Source: Chloroflexota bacterium (lineage in GTDB: Bacteria > Chloroflexota > Anaerolineae > Aggregatilineales > J027). Taken from it: a stretch of DNA of 64,000 bases. The position numbers were made by a program, and so were the translations under genes. Below, in pieces: positions 15,938-25,897 of the stretch. The notes below the pieces were generated by a model. The model was not told the origin of the DNA, did no database searches, and worked only from the letters and a program-made list of their open reading frames with translations. Every line of letters begins with the position of its first letter. Position 1 is the stretch's first letter. The stretch spans positions 1 through 64,000 of the forward strand of contig JABFGB010000018.1 in assembly GCA_013112715.1 (NCBI GenBank), given 5' to 3'.

Positions 15938-18835
15938 TTAGACTTTATAGGTCGGCAGCACCAGCAAGAACGTGGTTCCGACCCCTTCAACACTCTCGAC
16001 TTCAATACTGCCACCATGTGCTTCAATAATCTTTTTGGAGATTGCCAGCCCTAACCCCGTTCCTTCGGTGGTGCGGGCACGATCTACCTTATAAAAACGA
16101 TCAAAGATGCGCGGCAAATGGTCGGCGGCAATGCCAATTCCGGTATCCGCGATCTCAACTACAACCATCTCCCCACGCAGATAAGTTTTGATGCTGATGC
16201 TGCCTTTTTTGGTGTATTTCATGGCGTTCTCAACAAAATTAGCAATCCCTCGATGAAACTGTGTCTCATTGGCAAGGATCAGCGGCAACCCTTGCCCAAG
16301 TTCAAGAACCAATTGTAGGTTCTTTTTGGCGATATGCGGTGCATAGATTTGGGCGATGCTAGTTAACACATAATTGACATCAAGCTGGACAAAGGTCAAT
16401 TCCGTAATATTGATTTCCAGTCGTGAAATATCCAATAAGTCTTGGACTGTTTTATTCAAACGTTCGGCCTGCGCTTCCAAGATTCGAAGCCGTTCAAGTC
16501 GCTTGTCTTCATCGCCCCCCGTTCGCAGTAGATAGGTATTGAGGATAATGGTGGAAAGCGGGGTGCGTAAATCGTGTGATACATCTCCGATAAATTCCTC
16601 AAGCATCTTCACCCGTGCCCGCTCAAGTGTCAGTTCGATGCTTTTCTGTTGAGCCTCCCGAATGGCCGTAATATCAAACACCACCCCGATAAATCCGGCG
16701 AAGATACCCTCCAGATCATAAAACGGCTGACCCACTACCATGACCGTATGATAGGTACCATCGCTGTGGTGTAGACGACATTCCACCTCAAATCCACGTT
16801 GATCTGCAAACGCCGCCAGATATTTTTGCTCCCATTTATCCCAATCCTCCGCATGAAAACTGGTCTTCCATGCCTGATTGGAATTGTGACCCATCGTCAG
16901 CCCTGTAAACGAAAACCAACTGGTGTTCAAAAAGTGAATATGGGTATCCAGTTCGGAGCGCCAAACCGGAACTGGGAAGGTATCCAAAAGGCTTAAATAA
17001 AAATGGAGTGATTGTTCAAGCGCTTGTTCGGCACGTTTTCGATTGGTGACAATTGAGTTGGTTACGAGTAGTTCAATTGCTTTATCACCTTCCCAAGACA
17101 ACACAGTAAAACGACTCTGCACCCATTCCCAGTGTCCACGTTTATGACGAACACGATATTCAATTTGTGGGTTATCATCTAGCTTACCTTCCATCGCTTT
17201 ACGCCATTCCCGCGAAACCCGTGAGGCATCCTCAGAATGAATCGCAAAACTGATAGATTCGGGTTGCAACAATTCTTTCGCCGAATAGCCGAGCATCTCT
17301 TGGCGGTTAAGATAGACCCCCTTCCTAGTTCGTAGGTCGAGGATATAGATGTAGTCCGGCGAATTCTCGGTTAATGTACGAAAACGCTGCTCGCTAATTT
17401 GAAGCGCATCTTGAGCCTTTTCACGTTTGGCAAATTCCTCATAGACCCGCTCGATTAATCGGGCATTGGTGAGCGCAATCGCTGCTTGGTCAGCAAAAAG
17501 TTTGACCAGTCGAATTTCCTCTTCATCAAATGGAATGGTCTTTTCAGAGTCGGTGACATTAATCGCCCCAATCACCCGCCCACCCACTTTCATAGGTACA
17601 CCCAACACACGACGGAATGGGGCATTATGATAAACCTCCGCCTGCCCATCCCATTGGGAATAATCCGTTACAAACATCACCTCCCCGGATTGCGCCACTT
17701 TCCCAGAAACGCCTTCACCAAATTGCAGCACTGTGCCAACCAAATTACCGGGCAGGTTATAAGCGACGACCAATTCAAGGCTTTGGTTGTCCGGTCGAAG
17801 TAAATAGAGTCCGCCCATTGGGGCATTCAATAATTTCGCAGCGCGTTCAACAATCGCTCGCAGTAGGGTCGTAACGTCCGGCTGTGAGTTAATCGCTAAT
17901 GACGTTTCGTATAACGCCACCATCGCCTCGGAACGCCGTTTCTGCAACTCCTCCGCCTGCTTACGTTCGGATACATCCCGCATAACAACATGGAACAACC
18001 CATCATGCAAGCGGCGGACATTGGCTTCTACAAAAATACGCTTTTGGTCTTTACACACCAACCATTCTTGGACTTGAAAACGATCCTGAAGCGTTTCATC
18101 CCCGATAAGGGCAGGCAAAAGGGACGAATCTTTGGTGATAAAGTCAACAAGACCCATCCGTAACAGTTCCTCGCGGCTGTACCCCAACAATTCACAAGAG
18201 CGAGGATTCACTTCCCGAAAGGCTCCCAAAGGCGTCATCACAATAATGGCGTCGGTAGCCTGCTCCATCAAAATCCGATATTTGGTTTCGCTGATCGGTG
18301 CGGCATCGGCAGTCTGTTTGTTTAGGAGCGCAACACCAAGCAGTGCTGCCGCTGTTTTGAGGGCAGTCACATCCGAGTGAGTCCAATCCCCTCCGCTTGC
18401 CGAAGCCTCTAAGCCGATAAATCCTAGCCAATGCTGTTTAATATGGATGGGTGATAGTATGCTGCGCGGGTTGCCTAGCTGTGACCATCCTTCAAGATCC
18501 GTGCCGCCGCTCGTGGTCTGAATGCTCTCACCGGATTCAAGTTGGGTCGCCCATTTAAATGAACGTTTGAAGGCGTCTATTGGCATGGGTACGAATGGGG
18601 TCAAGGGAGCAGCAGGAACTGATTGCCATTCACAGATACGTCGAATAGTAGGGGTTGGATCACGGAGAATTGATGCGATTTCATAAATGTAAGCGCAATC
18701 GGCTTGAAACTGGGATGCTAATTGGGACAGGGCGTCGTCCAGTCTCTTTTGGGAGACCTCCTCAAGCAACACATGCTGCATAATCGAGACGACACGTTGT
18801 AATACAGCTTCACCCGTCTGTAGCTGCGTAGCCAT
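15938..18835 (-). CDS. Multi-sensor histidine kinase (GAF-PAS-GAF-PAS-PAS-HisKA-HATPase)
   Basis: 965 residues; AAGGAAG lies 8 nt before the ATG. Order: a divergent GAF (about 15-165), PAS (180-300), GAF (310-455, 'GEGVSGKVAQSGEVMFVTDY'), PAS (485-600), PAS/PAC (605-725), HisKA with H-box 'FIGDVSHDLRTPLS' and an HATPase_c with N-box 'NFVENAMKYT', G1 'ADTGIGIA' and G2 'GTGLGLAI'. There is no signal peptide or membrane helix, so it senses in the cytoplasm; ligands cannot be read from the sequence. No response regulator lies nearby, making it an orphan kinase. It converges with the A24 gene with a 4-bp gap. Confidence 0.9.
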   Translation of the reverse strand: MATQLQTGEAVLQRVVSIMQHVLLEEVSQKRLDDALSQLASQFQADCAYIYEIASILRDPTPTIRRICEWQSVPAAPLTPFVPMPIDAFKRSFKWATQLESGESIQTTSGGTDLEGWSQLGNPRSILSPIHIKQHWLGFIGLEASASGGDWTHSDVTALKTAAALLGVALLNKQTADAAPISETKYRILMEQATDAIIVMTPLGAFREVNPRSCELLGYSREELLRMGLVDFITKDSSLLPALIGDETLQDRFQVQEWLVCKDQKRIFVEANVRRLHDGLFHVVMRDVSERKQAEELQKRRSEAMVALYETSLAINSQPDVTTLLRAIVERAAKLLNAPMGGLYLLRPDNQSLELVVAYNLPGNLVGTVLQFGEGVSGKVAQSGEVMFVTDYSQWDGQAEVYHNAPFRRVLGVPMKVGGRVIGAINVTDSEKTIPFDEEEIRLVKLFADQAAIALTNARLIERVYEEFAKREKAQDALQISEQRFRTLTENSPDYIYILDLRTRKGVYLNRQEMLGYSAKELLQPESISFAIHSEDASRVSREWRKAMEGKLDDNPQIEYRVRHKRGHWEWVQSRFTVLSWEGDKAIELLVTNSIVTNRKRAEQALEQSLHFYLSLLDTFPVPVWRSELDTHIHFLNTSWFSFTGLTMGHNSNQAWKTSFHAEDWDKWEQKYLAAFADQRGFEVECRLHHSDGTYHTVMVVGQPFYDLEGIFAGFIGVVFDITAIREAQQKSIELTLERARVKMLEEFIGDVSHDLRTPLSTIILNTYLLRTGGDEDKRLERLRILEAQAERLNKTVQDLLDISRLEINITELTFVQLDVNYVLTSIAQIYAPHIAKKNLQLVLELGQGLPLILANETQFHRGIANFVENAMKYTKKGSISIKTYLRGEMVVVEIADTGIGIAADHLPRIFDRFYKVDRARTTEGTGLGLAISKKIIEAHGGSIEVESVEGVGTTFLLVLPTYKV

Positions 18836-18923
18836 CAGTTAGACTTCCTTGGAGACTGAGGGCATTGGCCTGACCTGTCCAGAAGATTTTTCCCTAAAGT
18901 CTTATTTTACCCAAAGCGCCGTA

Positions 18924-18948
18924 AAGCCGCTGCCTTTAGGCATGGGGA
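18924..18948 (+). repeat. Left-end hairpin repeat of the tnpB element
   Basis: A 25-bp segment starting AAGCCGC and ending CATGGGGA, with an inner GCCTTTAGGC stem. It matches 19 of 25 positions of 20174-20198 in the same orientation. Confidence 0.6.
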
Positions 18949-19025
18949 TAAAAGGCGCAGTCTTGAAAAGAGCTACCCTCCATTGTATGCTAATATCAGC
19001 CTGTTAATCAATAATAGGAGAGCAC

Positions 19026-20231
19026 ATGGGCTACCGCGCCTACCAGTACCGCCTCTATCCCAACAAACGGCAGACGCAAGACCTGCTGAATCTGTTGGCG
19101 GTAGGACGCCACTACTATAACATGTGCTTGGATTTGTGGCGCTACGTCTATCTGACCGAAAAACGCCGCCCCACCTCCCAAGAATTTGAGGTCATGCGCA
19201 AGGGCTACAAAAAGACCATCCCGGCAGCCCGAGGAGTGCATTCGCATGTCTTTCAAGGCCTTGCCAAACGTGCAGAGGAAGCCTTTCAGGGCTTCTTTCG
19301 ACGGGTCAAGGCGGGTGAAGCACCGGGGTATCCCCGCTACAAAAGTCTGGATCGCTTTCATGCGATTGAGTTTAAACAATTCGGTAATGGGGTAGCGATA
19401 GACGGACGTCGGGTGCGGATTTCGGGGGTGGGACGGGTGCGGGTGCGTTGGCATCGTCCGATGCAAGGCACAGCCAAGACCGCTGAAATCGTGCATAAAG
19501 CCGGACAGTGGTTTGTGGTGTTCACCTGTGAAGTGCCCGATCAACCTGAACTGCCCAAAACGGGTCAAGTGGTCGGCCTTGATTTGGGCGTAGCCGCGCT
19601 GTTCACCACCTCGGATGGCGATAAGGTAGACCATCCCAAGTTTTATCAGCAATCCCAAAAGCGGCTGCGAGTCTTGAACCGTGCCTTAGCCCGCAAAAAG
19701 AAGGGGGGCAAAAATCGGCGCAAAGCCAAACAGCGGTTGCAACGCCATCATCACCATATCCAGAATCAGCGCCTTGACTATGCCCATAAACTCAGCTATG
19801 CACTGGTGCAACACTATGACCTGATCGCCCTTGAAGAACTCAAGGTCAAAAACATGGTCAGAAACAAACACCTCAGCAAGAGCATCTTGGATGCCGGCTG
19901 GTCAATTTTCACCAAACTGCTGACGAACAAAGCGGTAGAGGCTGGTCGTCAAGTCCTGTTCGTGAACCCCGCCTATACCTCCAAGACCTGCTCGAACTGC
20001 GGTGCGCTTTTTGAGGATTTAACCTTAGCAGACCGTTGGGTGGAGTGCCGTTGCGGGTTATCTTTAGACCGTGACCACAACGCTGCGAGGAACATTCTAA
20101 AGCAAGCACTCCGCCTCTGGGACGCAGAGGTGAGGCGTAACGTAGCGGGCAGTCCAGACGCAAGCGTGCCTCGGAAGCCCCTTGCTTTACCTATGGGGAG
20201 CGTCACCGCAGGATGTCATGTTTGGAACTAG
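19026..20231 (+). CDS. tnpB: TnpB RNA-guided nuclease of IS200/IS605 family
   Basis: 401 residues, full length for TnpB; AGGAGA precedes the ATG. The N-terminal helix-turn-helix OrfB region starts 'YRAYQYRLYPNKRQTQDLLN'. The RuvC residues are present: Asp in 'VVGLDLGVAALF', Glu in 'IALEELKVKNM', Asp in 'SLDRDHNAARNIL'. The zinc finger has CSNC and then CRCG, a spacing tolerated in some TnpBs. Nothing is broken, so it may still be active. TnpB cuts DNA guided by RNA from the element's right end and helps retain the element. It sits between the kinase gene and mnmA and disrupts no recognisable gene. Confidence 0.93.
   Translation: MGYRAYQYRLYPNKRQTQDLLNLLAVGRHYYNMCLDLWRYVYLTEKRRPTSQEFEVMRKGYKKTIPAARGVHSHVFQGLAKRAEEAFQGFFRRVKAGEAPGYPRYKSLDRFHAIEFKQFGNGVAIDGRRVRISGVGRVRVRWHRPMQGTAKTAEIVHKAGQWFVVFTCEVPDQPELPKTGQVVGLDLGVAALFTTSDGDKVDHPKFYQQSQKRLRVLNRALARKKKGGKNRRKAKQRLQRHHHHIQNQRLDYAHKLSYALVQHYDLIALEELKVKNMVRNKHLSKSILDAGWSIFTKLLTNKAVEAGRQVLFVNPAYTSKTCSNCGALFEDLTLADRWVECRCGLSLDRDHNAARNILKQALRLWDAEVRRNVAGSPDASVPRKPLALPMGSVTAGCHVWN
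20174..20198 (+). repeat. Right-end hairpin repeat / putative omega-RNA 3' hairpin
   Basis: Lies within the last 20 codons of tnpB. A CCCC ... GGGG stem encloses TTGCTTTACCTAT; this is the conserved motif commonly found at the 3' end of tnpB genes and of their guide RNA. It resembles the left-end repeat (19 of 25 positions). Confidence 0.6.
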
Positions 20232-20273
20232 GTGCAATCTAAGCGCAGCAATAAATTTGCCGAATTGCATAAA

Positions 20274-21398
20274 TTACGAGGAAATGGCGGCAGATTCCAG
20301 ATGTTCAACACGCTGTATCAAGCCACCACCAAGACACCGATCACCATCATAAAATACTGCGCCCTGACCGGGAGTGATGTCTCGCAGTGATTCATCAAAA
20401 ATAACCTTTACCCGGCCATCCGGGAGGGCTTCAAGCATAGCCGGGGCAGGCTTGGCTTTATACCGAATTTTGACTTCGGCGCGAATGGCCCCAGAGGGCG
20501 GAGCACCAGCAATCCAATTAACTCGACCCGCGACAAGTCTATCCCGTCCTAGTTCGTCGCGTGTGCCCACAATCACGGCATTCCGCTGGCGGTCAAGATC
20601 AATCACATAAAGAGGGTCGCCGCTGCCAGAAATGCCCAAGCCTTTGCGCTGACCGATGGTGTAATTGGGAAGGCCATCATGCGTGCCGACTTGTTCCCCA
20701 CGCCGATTGAGAATCGGGCCGGACATGAATAAATCTACTGGCCCATGTTCCCGCAAAAAGCGCCGATAATCACCATCCCCCAGAAAGCATAAATCCTGCG
20801 AATCATGTTTACTGGCAACGGGCAGCCCAAACTTCGCGGCTAGTTCGCGCACCTGTGGTTTGATATAGTCCCCGACTGGAAATAGGGTATGGCGAAGCTG
20901 TTCTTGTGTCATCACGCTCAGGACATAAGATTGATCTTTTTCAAGGCTGTGACCCTTGCGCAATTCAAATAGGCCCTCCGCCGACTGGGTAATCCGCGCA
21001 TAATGCCCTGTCGCCAGATAATCCGCCCCCAACGCCAACGCATTATTCAACAACCAGTCAAAACGAATGTGCATATTGCAGGCCAGACAGGGATTAGGCG
21101 TCAGCCCATCGGCGTGTTGGTCAATGAAAAATTGAACGATCTTATTACGGAACACATCGCGGGTATCAAGGACATAAAATGGGATGTCCAGCATATCCGC
21201 CACACGCCGCGCATCATTCATCTGTTCCGGGGTGCAACACCGATTATGACCTGTCAGGTCGGGGGCAGTCTCCTCCGACCACAATCGCATCATCATACCG
21301 ATGACGGTGTAGCCCTGCTCAACCAGCAAAGCCGCCGCCACCGAGCTATCTACCCCACCGCTCATTGCCACCACAACGGTGGGCATGTTTCCTGTCAT
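20274..21398 (-). CDS. mnmA: tRNA-specific 2-thiouridylase
   Basis: About 374 residues from ATG 21398; an ATG four codons on (21386) with AGGA before it is equally possible. The open frame extends further upstream, but that part has no MnmA sequence. The PP-loop SGGVDSSVAA binds ATP. The first catalytic Cys is in 'NPCLACN' and the second in 'SQDLCFLG'. The C-terminal beta-barrel is complete. The enzyme adds sulfur to U34 of Glu, Gln and Lys tRNAs in the cytoplasm, using persulfide from a cysteine desulfurase. That enzyme is encoded just upstream on the same strand, about 80 bp away, a frequent sulfur-relay pairing. Confidence 0.95.
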   Translation of the reverse strand: MTGNMPTVVVAMSGGVDSSVAAALLVEQGYTVIGMMMRLWSEETAPDLTGHNRCCTPEQMNDARRVADMLDIPFYVLDTRDVFRNKIVQFFIDQHADGLTPNPCLACNMHIRFDWLLNNALALGADYLATGHYARITQSAEGLFELRKGHSLEKDQSYVLSVMTQEQLRHTLFPVGDYIKPQVRELAAKFGLPVASKHDSQDLCFLGDGDYRRFLREHGPVDLFMSGPILNRRGEQVGTHDGLPNYTIGQRKGLGISGSGDPLYVIDLDRQRNAVIVGTRDELGRDRLVAGRVNWIAGAPPSGAIRAEVKIRYKAKPAPAMLEALPDGRVKVIFDESLRDITPGQGAVFYDGDRCLGGGLIQRVEHLESAAISS

Positions 21399-21477
21399 GG
21401 AATTTTTTGAACCATTTTCCAATTTATTCACATGCCCCAAATAGTAGCGGTTTTGTGATTGAGGGTCAAGGCGGATT

Positions 21478-22650
21478 CTAGTCCGACACTCTGCTAAACC
21501 GCCGCACTCCTTCAATTACTTTGGGCATCACCTCTATAACGTAGTCAATATCTGCGTGGGTCGTGTGCCGCCCTACCGTCAACCGTAAGCCCCCCATCGC
21601 CCAATCGTGGTCATAGCCCAATGCCAGAAGCACCTCAGAGGGAGCAGGGTTGCCCGTTTTACAGGCGCTCCCCGATGACGCCGCGATTCCCTTCATATCA
21701 AGGTGCATCAACAGCGTATTGCCATTAACGTACTTAAAAACAAAACTGGCATGAGACGGCAACCGATCATGGCGCTCCCCCGTCAACTCTACATCAGGGA
21801 TGGTTGACAGCACGCTATCAATCAAATGTTCACGAAGATCAATAAAATGCGGAACCCACTGATCTCGTTCAGCATAAGCAATGTCCAGCGCCGTCGCCAT
21901 CCCCACAATCAACGGAACGTTGTGGGTGCCACTGCGCCGACCAGACTCATGGCTACCTCCCGTTTGGGACGGCAACAGGGGAACCCCCTCTCGCACAAAT
22001 AGTGCCCCAACCCCTTTTGGCCCATAAAATTTATGGGCGGACATGGAAAGTAAATCTACGCCTAATTTCTGTACATCCACATCCAATTGACCCGTCGCTT
22101 GCACTGCATCGGTATGGAAATACGCCCCTTTTTCGTGGGCCACCGCTGCCAACTCCGCAATTGGCAAGATCGTCCCGATTTCATTATTCGCCAACATCAA
22201 GCTGACCAGAACCGTGCCCTCTTGAATGGCTTCGCGCAGTATGTCCGGCGTGATATTTCCCCGGTGGTCAGGCCGCAAAAACGTGGTGGGTAGACCAAAA
22301 ACCCCCGCCAATTGCTGGGCGGTGCGGCTGATCGCATTGTGCTCCAGTGGGCTGGTAATCAAATGGGTACCCCGCCCCAGTTGTTGGGAGGCCAATGCCA
22401 CGCCACGCAGAGCCAAATTATCACCTTCCGAGCCACCGCTGGTAAACACAATCTCGTCGGGGCGACAGTTTAAGATTTTTGCCATCTTGTCGCGGGCATC
22501 TTCCATCCCCGTCTCAGCCTTGCGTCCCAGCCGATGCACCGACAATGGATTCCCATAAATCTCCGAAAAGTAAGGCATCATCGCCGCAACAACCCGCTCA
22601 TCTACGGGCGTCGTCGCACTATGATCGAGGTAAATGAAACGATCCGGCAT
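21478..22650 (-). CDS. Cysteine desulfurase (NifS/IscS class)
   Basis: 390 residues, normal size. The start 'RFIYLDHSATTPVDERV' is typical. PLP Lys lies in 'SMSAHKFYGPKGVGALF' and the sulfur-accepting Cys in 'SSGSACKTG', with the flexible loop of class I desulfurases. It converts cysteine to alanine and passes persulfide sulfur to acceptors. The neighbour mnmA suggests tRNA thiolation as at least one destination; no iscU or sufBCD lies in the window. Whether it is IscS or NifS by descent cannot be settled here. Confidence 0.93.
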   Translation of the reverse strand: MPDRFIYLDHSATTPVDERVVAAMMPYFSEIYGNPLSVHRLGRKAETGMEDARDKMAKILNCRPDEIVFTSGGSEGDNLALRGVALASQQLGRGTHLITSPLEHNAISRTAQQLAGVFGLPTTFLRPDHRGNITPDILREAIQEGTVLVSLMLANNEIGTILPIAELAAVAHEKGAYFHTDAVQATGQLDVDVQKLGVDLLSMSAHKFYGPKGVGALFVREGVPLLPSQTGGSHESGRRSGTHNVPLIVGMATALDIAYAERDQWVPHFIDLREHLIDSVLSTIPDVELTGERHDRLPSHASFVFKYVNGNTLLMHLDMKGIAASSGSACKTGNPAPSEVLLALGYDHDWAMGGLRLTVGRHTTHADIDYVIEVMPKVIEGVRRFSRVSD

Positions 22651-22794
22651 TCCAATAAGCTCCCCTATTTATTGTCAACGGTCAGTCAGCATCCTTGTCA
22701 TTTTACCCTAAATTGACCATCGAGCAGGGTTCATTTAAGCGATTGTAGGATATAATCGTCCAGCGTTAAATCAAACAAAGTAGTGTGAGGCCCA

Positions 22795-23673
22795 ATGCCG
22801 AGAGTCTACACATGGCGGTTCAATGTGCGCTCCTATGAAGTTGACCGCTTTGGTCACGTGAACAACGCCGTCTACCTGAATTATTTGGAAGAAGCCGCCA
22901 CACGGGCCAGTGCTGACGCGGGGTTTGATGGTGCATGGTACGACGCGCATCAGTGCATGTGGGTCATCCGCGAGATGCACGTGCGCTATCATGAACCTGC
23001 CCTCTATGGTGATGAACTCGAAATCCGCACATGGGTATCCGACTTTCGACGAGTGCGTTCTCATCGAGAATATGAAATCGTGCGTGTGCGCGATAATTGT
23101 CGCGTTTTGCGCGGGCGGGCGGATTGGGTATTTATGGATCGGGTTGAAATGAGGCCTAAGCGCCTTGCCCCAGAATTTGAAGGTGGATTCCAACCCGCCA
23201 ATGTTCCTCTTGAAGATTTGGAAATCCGTATCCCTGCCGCTGTAAGTTACCCCTCCCATCAATTTATCTCCGAGCGCCGCGCCCAAAGTTATGAAATTGA
23301 CCAGCTAGGGCATGTCAACAACGCCAATTATCTGCGCTGGGTCGAACAAGCCTCGGTGGATGCGTTGGCGAGTGTGGGGTGGGATACTGCCCGACTCCAA
23401 GCTGAAAATTTCTATGTTTTTGCATTGGGGCATGAACTGGAATATTTCCACGAGGCAAAAGAAGGCGACCCGATTAAAATTGTCAGTTGGGTCACGGAAA
23501 AATCGCGGGTACGCGGCGCATGGATTCATGAGATGTACCAGCGTGATACAGGTGAACTTTTGGCTCGTGACTATGCGGCAGGTGCATTTTTGAGGCGGGA
23601 TGGAACAAATTATCGCCCCACCTCAATGCCAGACGCGCTAACACATGGAATAATGACGGGGGAACGAACCTAG
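22795..23673 (+). CDS. Double-hotdog acyl-CoA thioesterase (4HBT type)
   Basis: 292 residues made of two homologous hotdog domains. The first has 'YEVDRFGHVNNAVYLNYLEE' (about 11-30) and the second 'YEIDQLGHVNNANYLRWVEQ' (about 165-185). Both keep the D..GHVNN.VYL signature of YbgC/FatA-like thioesterases, including the Asp nucleophile or base. It hydrolyses fatty acyl-CoA or acyl-ACP. A TATAAT at 22751-22756 could be its -10, without a good -35. The acyl-CoA synthetase gene follows 57 bp downstream, so the two may act on overlapping acyl-CoA pools. Confidence 0.85.
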   Translation: MPRVYTWRFNVRSYEVDRFGHVNNAVYLNYLEEAATRASADAGFDGAWYDAHQCMWVIREMHVRYHEPALYGDELEIRTWVSDFRRVRSHREYEIVRVRDNCRVLRGRADWVFMDRVEMRPKRLAPEFEGGFQPANVPLEDLEIRIPAAVSYPSHQFISERRAQSYEIDQLGHVNNANYLRWVEQASVDALASVGWDTARLQAENFYVFALGHELEYFHEAKEGDPIKIVSWVTEKSRVRGAWIHEMYQRDTGELLARDYAAGAFLRRDGTNYRPTSMPDALTHGIMTGERT

Positions 23674-23729
23674 AGTAGATTTTGGGGGATATGTGCTTAT
23701 AAGGTGCGAAGGCGAATTGGAGGATTTGA

Positions 23730-25841
23730 ATGTTAGACGCTTTTTTCAGGCCCAATTCTGTTGCCATTATTGGAGCAAGCCGTAACCCCAGCAAACTCGG
23801 CTATGCGGTCTTGGCAAATTTGATTGAAAGCAAATTTACGGGCCGCATCTATCCCGTCAACCCGACGGGTGAAGAAATCCTCGGCTATGTCTCCTTTCCA
23901 CAAGTCGCCGATCTGCCTGAAACCCCCGATCTAGCCGTCATTGTCATCCCCTACCTACACGTCCCGGATGCGGTACAAGCCTGTGGCGAAAAAGGCATCA
24001 AGGCGGTAGTAGTCATCAGCGCAGGTTTCCGCGAAACAGGTCGCGCTGGATTAGAACTTGAACTCAAGCTACTCCAAATCGCCAAACAATTTGAAATGCG
24101 CTTAATCGGGCCAAACTGCTTGGGTGTGATGGACATCCACCACCCTGTCAATGTCACCTTTGCGGCGGGCGGGATGCCCATGAAAGGCTCAATCGCGTTC
24201 ATGAGCCAATCCGGGGCTTTGGGCACTGCTGTGTTGGACATGAGCATGGGCAACAACAAACATATCGGCTTCAGCGCCTTTGTGAGCCTCGGCAACAAGG
24301 GTGATGTCAGCGAAATTGACTTGATGCGTTATTGGGCCAACGACCCCAACACCAAAGTCATTTTGGCCTATTCTGAAGGGCTGCCCAGCGGACAAGAATT
24401 TATGCAGGTCGCACGTGAGGTCAGCCGCAAAAAACCCGTCATCATGCTCAAGAGTGGCGTTACCCAATCCGGCCAAAAAGCCGTTTCGTCGCATACGGGT
24501 TCATTGGCGGGGGCAGAACAGGCCTATAACGCCGCGTTTTATCAAAGCGGGGTGCTGCGCGTGAATAACCTCCAAACCCTCTTTGATCACGCCGTCGCTT
24601 TTGCCTATCAACCCCTGCTCAAAGGCAATCGCATCGCCATTGTCACTAACGCAGGCGGGCCGGGCATTTTGGCAACCGACGCGCTGGAAAAAGCTAATTT
24701 GCAACTAGCTCGTCTGGAAAACACGACGATCAAGACTTTGGAAGAATTTTTGCCCGATGCTGCCAGTGCCGCCAATCCGGTAGACGTGTTAGGTGATGCC
24801 CGCGCGGATCGTTATGAATTCGCCCTCAAACACGTCGCCGCCGATCCCAACGTGGACGGGATGATTGTCATCCTCACGCCGCAGGCCATGACTGAAATTG
24901 ACGCCACCGCCCACGCCATCGGTAAATTGACTACTGAGATTGATAAACCCGTATTAGGCTGTCTGATGGGCGATCATCGGGTACAGACCGGGATTGAAAT
25001 CATGGCAAAGTTCTACACAGTGCCCAACTATGCCTTCCCCGAACGTGCTGCCCACGCCTTTGCCGCCATGCGTGATTACAGCGACGCCCGTAAGCGCGAT
25101 ACCGGCGAAATCCGCAAATTTGAGGTGGATAAGGATCGCGTCAAAGCCCTATTTGAAAAAGTCCGTGCCGAGAATCGCGTTTCAATGATTGAAGCCGAAA
25201 GCCGTGAAGTCTTTGCTGCCTATGGCTTCCGAATGCCGCGCAGTGAACTCGCCACCACCCCCGACGAAGCAGTGCGTTTGGCGGACGAAATGGGCTATCC
25301 GGTGGTGTTAAAAATCGCCAGCCCCGATATTCTTCATAAAACAGAGGTCGGTGGGGTCAAGGTCAATTTACGCAATGCCACTGAAGTCCGTGATGCTTTT
25401 GAATTGATGGTTTATCGCGCCACCCGCTATGTCCCCGGCGCCAATATTTGGGGCTGCCTCGTACAAGAAATGGTGCCACCGGGGCTTGAGGTTCTGTTAG
25501 GCATGAGCCGTGATCCCCAATTTGGAGCGCTGGTGACTTTTGGGCTGGGTGGAATTTATGTGGAAGTGCTCAAAGATGTGACCTTCCGCATCGCGCCGTT
25601 TGGCGAAACGGATGCCAGCACCATGCTGCGTGAAATTCGGGCTGCGCATTTATTAGATGGCGTGCGTGGGCAAAAACCCACCGATAAGGAAGCCCTAACC
25701 GATGCGTTACAGCGCATCAGCCAATTAGTAACGGATTTCCCAGAGATTGCTGAGTTGGACATCAATCCGCTCTTTGTCTATGAAAAAGGCCGGGGTGTGT
25801 TAGCATTGGACGCACGGATTATTTTGCAGGCTCGTCAATAG
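23730..25841 (+). CDS. ADP-forming acyl/acetyl-CoA synthetase, alpha-beta fusion
   Basis: 703 residues; GGAGG 6 nt before the ATG. Order: CoA-binding Rossmann domain (about 5-130, 'SVAIIGASRNPSKLGYAVL'), succinyl-CoA synthetase-like domains (145-430) with the phosphorylated His in 'AVSSHTGSLAGAEQAY', then an ATP-grasp domain (485-700, 'GYPVVLKIASPDILHKTEVGGV'). It interconverts acetyl-CoA (or another acyl-CoA), ADP and phosphate with acid, CoA and ATP. In fermenting organisms this yields ATP at the last step of acetate formation. A phosphotransacetylase-related regulator is next, and enolase and pyruvate kinase follow. Confidence 0.92.
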   Translation: MLDAFFRPNSVAIIGASRNPSKLGYAVLANLIESKFTGRIYPVNPTGEEILGYVSFPQVADLPETPDLAVIVIPYLHVPDAVQACGEKGIKAVVVISAGFRETGRAGLELELKLLQIAKQFEMRLIGPNCLGVMDIHHPVNVTFAAGGMPMKGSIAFMSQSGALGTAVLDMSMGNNKHIGFSAFVSLGNKGDVSEIDLMRYWANDPNTKVILAYSEGLPSGQEFMQVAREVSRKKPVIMLKSGVTQSGQKAVSSHTGSLAGAEQAYNAAFYQSGVLRVNNLQTLFDHAVAFAYQPLLKGNRIAIVTNAGGPGILATDALEKANLQLARLENTTIKTLEEFLPDAASAANPVDVLGDARADRYEFALKHVAADPNVDGMIVILTPQAMTEIDATAHAIGKLTTEIDKPVLGCLMGDHRVQTGIEIMAKFYTVPNYAFPERAAHAFAAMRDYSDARKRDTGEIRKFEVDKDRVKALFEKVRAENRVSMIEAESREVFAAYGFRMPRSELATTPDEAVRLADEMGYPVVLKIASPDILHKTEVGGVKVNLRNATEVRDAFELMVYRATRYVPGANIWGCLVQEMVPPGLEVLLGMSRDPQFGALVTFGLGGIYVEVLKDVTFRIAPFGETDASTMLREIRAAHLLDGVRGQKPTDKEALTDALQRISQLVTDFPEIAELDINPLFVYEKGRGVLALDARIILQARQ

Positions 25842-25897
25842 ACGCAAATCATCGGAGCAAGGAGAGAACCTGTTTTTCTTTTTCGTATCCCCGTTTT

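Larger units (their letters stand above)
18924..20231 (+). mobile_element. IS1341/IS605-type element carrying tnpB only
   Basis: One tnpB gene is bounded by two related 25-bp hairpin-forming segments (18924-18948 and 20174-20198). There is no tnpA (Y1 transposase), so movement would need one in trans. Exact ends are not provable; the left end may lie just after TTTTAC at 18905-18910 and the right end a little past the tnpB stop. In this class the 3' end of tnpB doubles as the guide RNA (omega RNA) scaffold. Confidence 0.75.

Noticed and set aside
21399..21515. N-terminal extension of mnmA
   Set aside because: The 39 extra residues have no MnmA similarity and no ribosome site; conserved sequence begins just after ATG 21398/21386.
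22751..22756. TATAAT before the double-hotdog thioesterase
   Set aside because: Good -10 but no -35 at a suitable distance, so not listed as a promoter.
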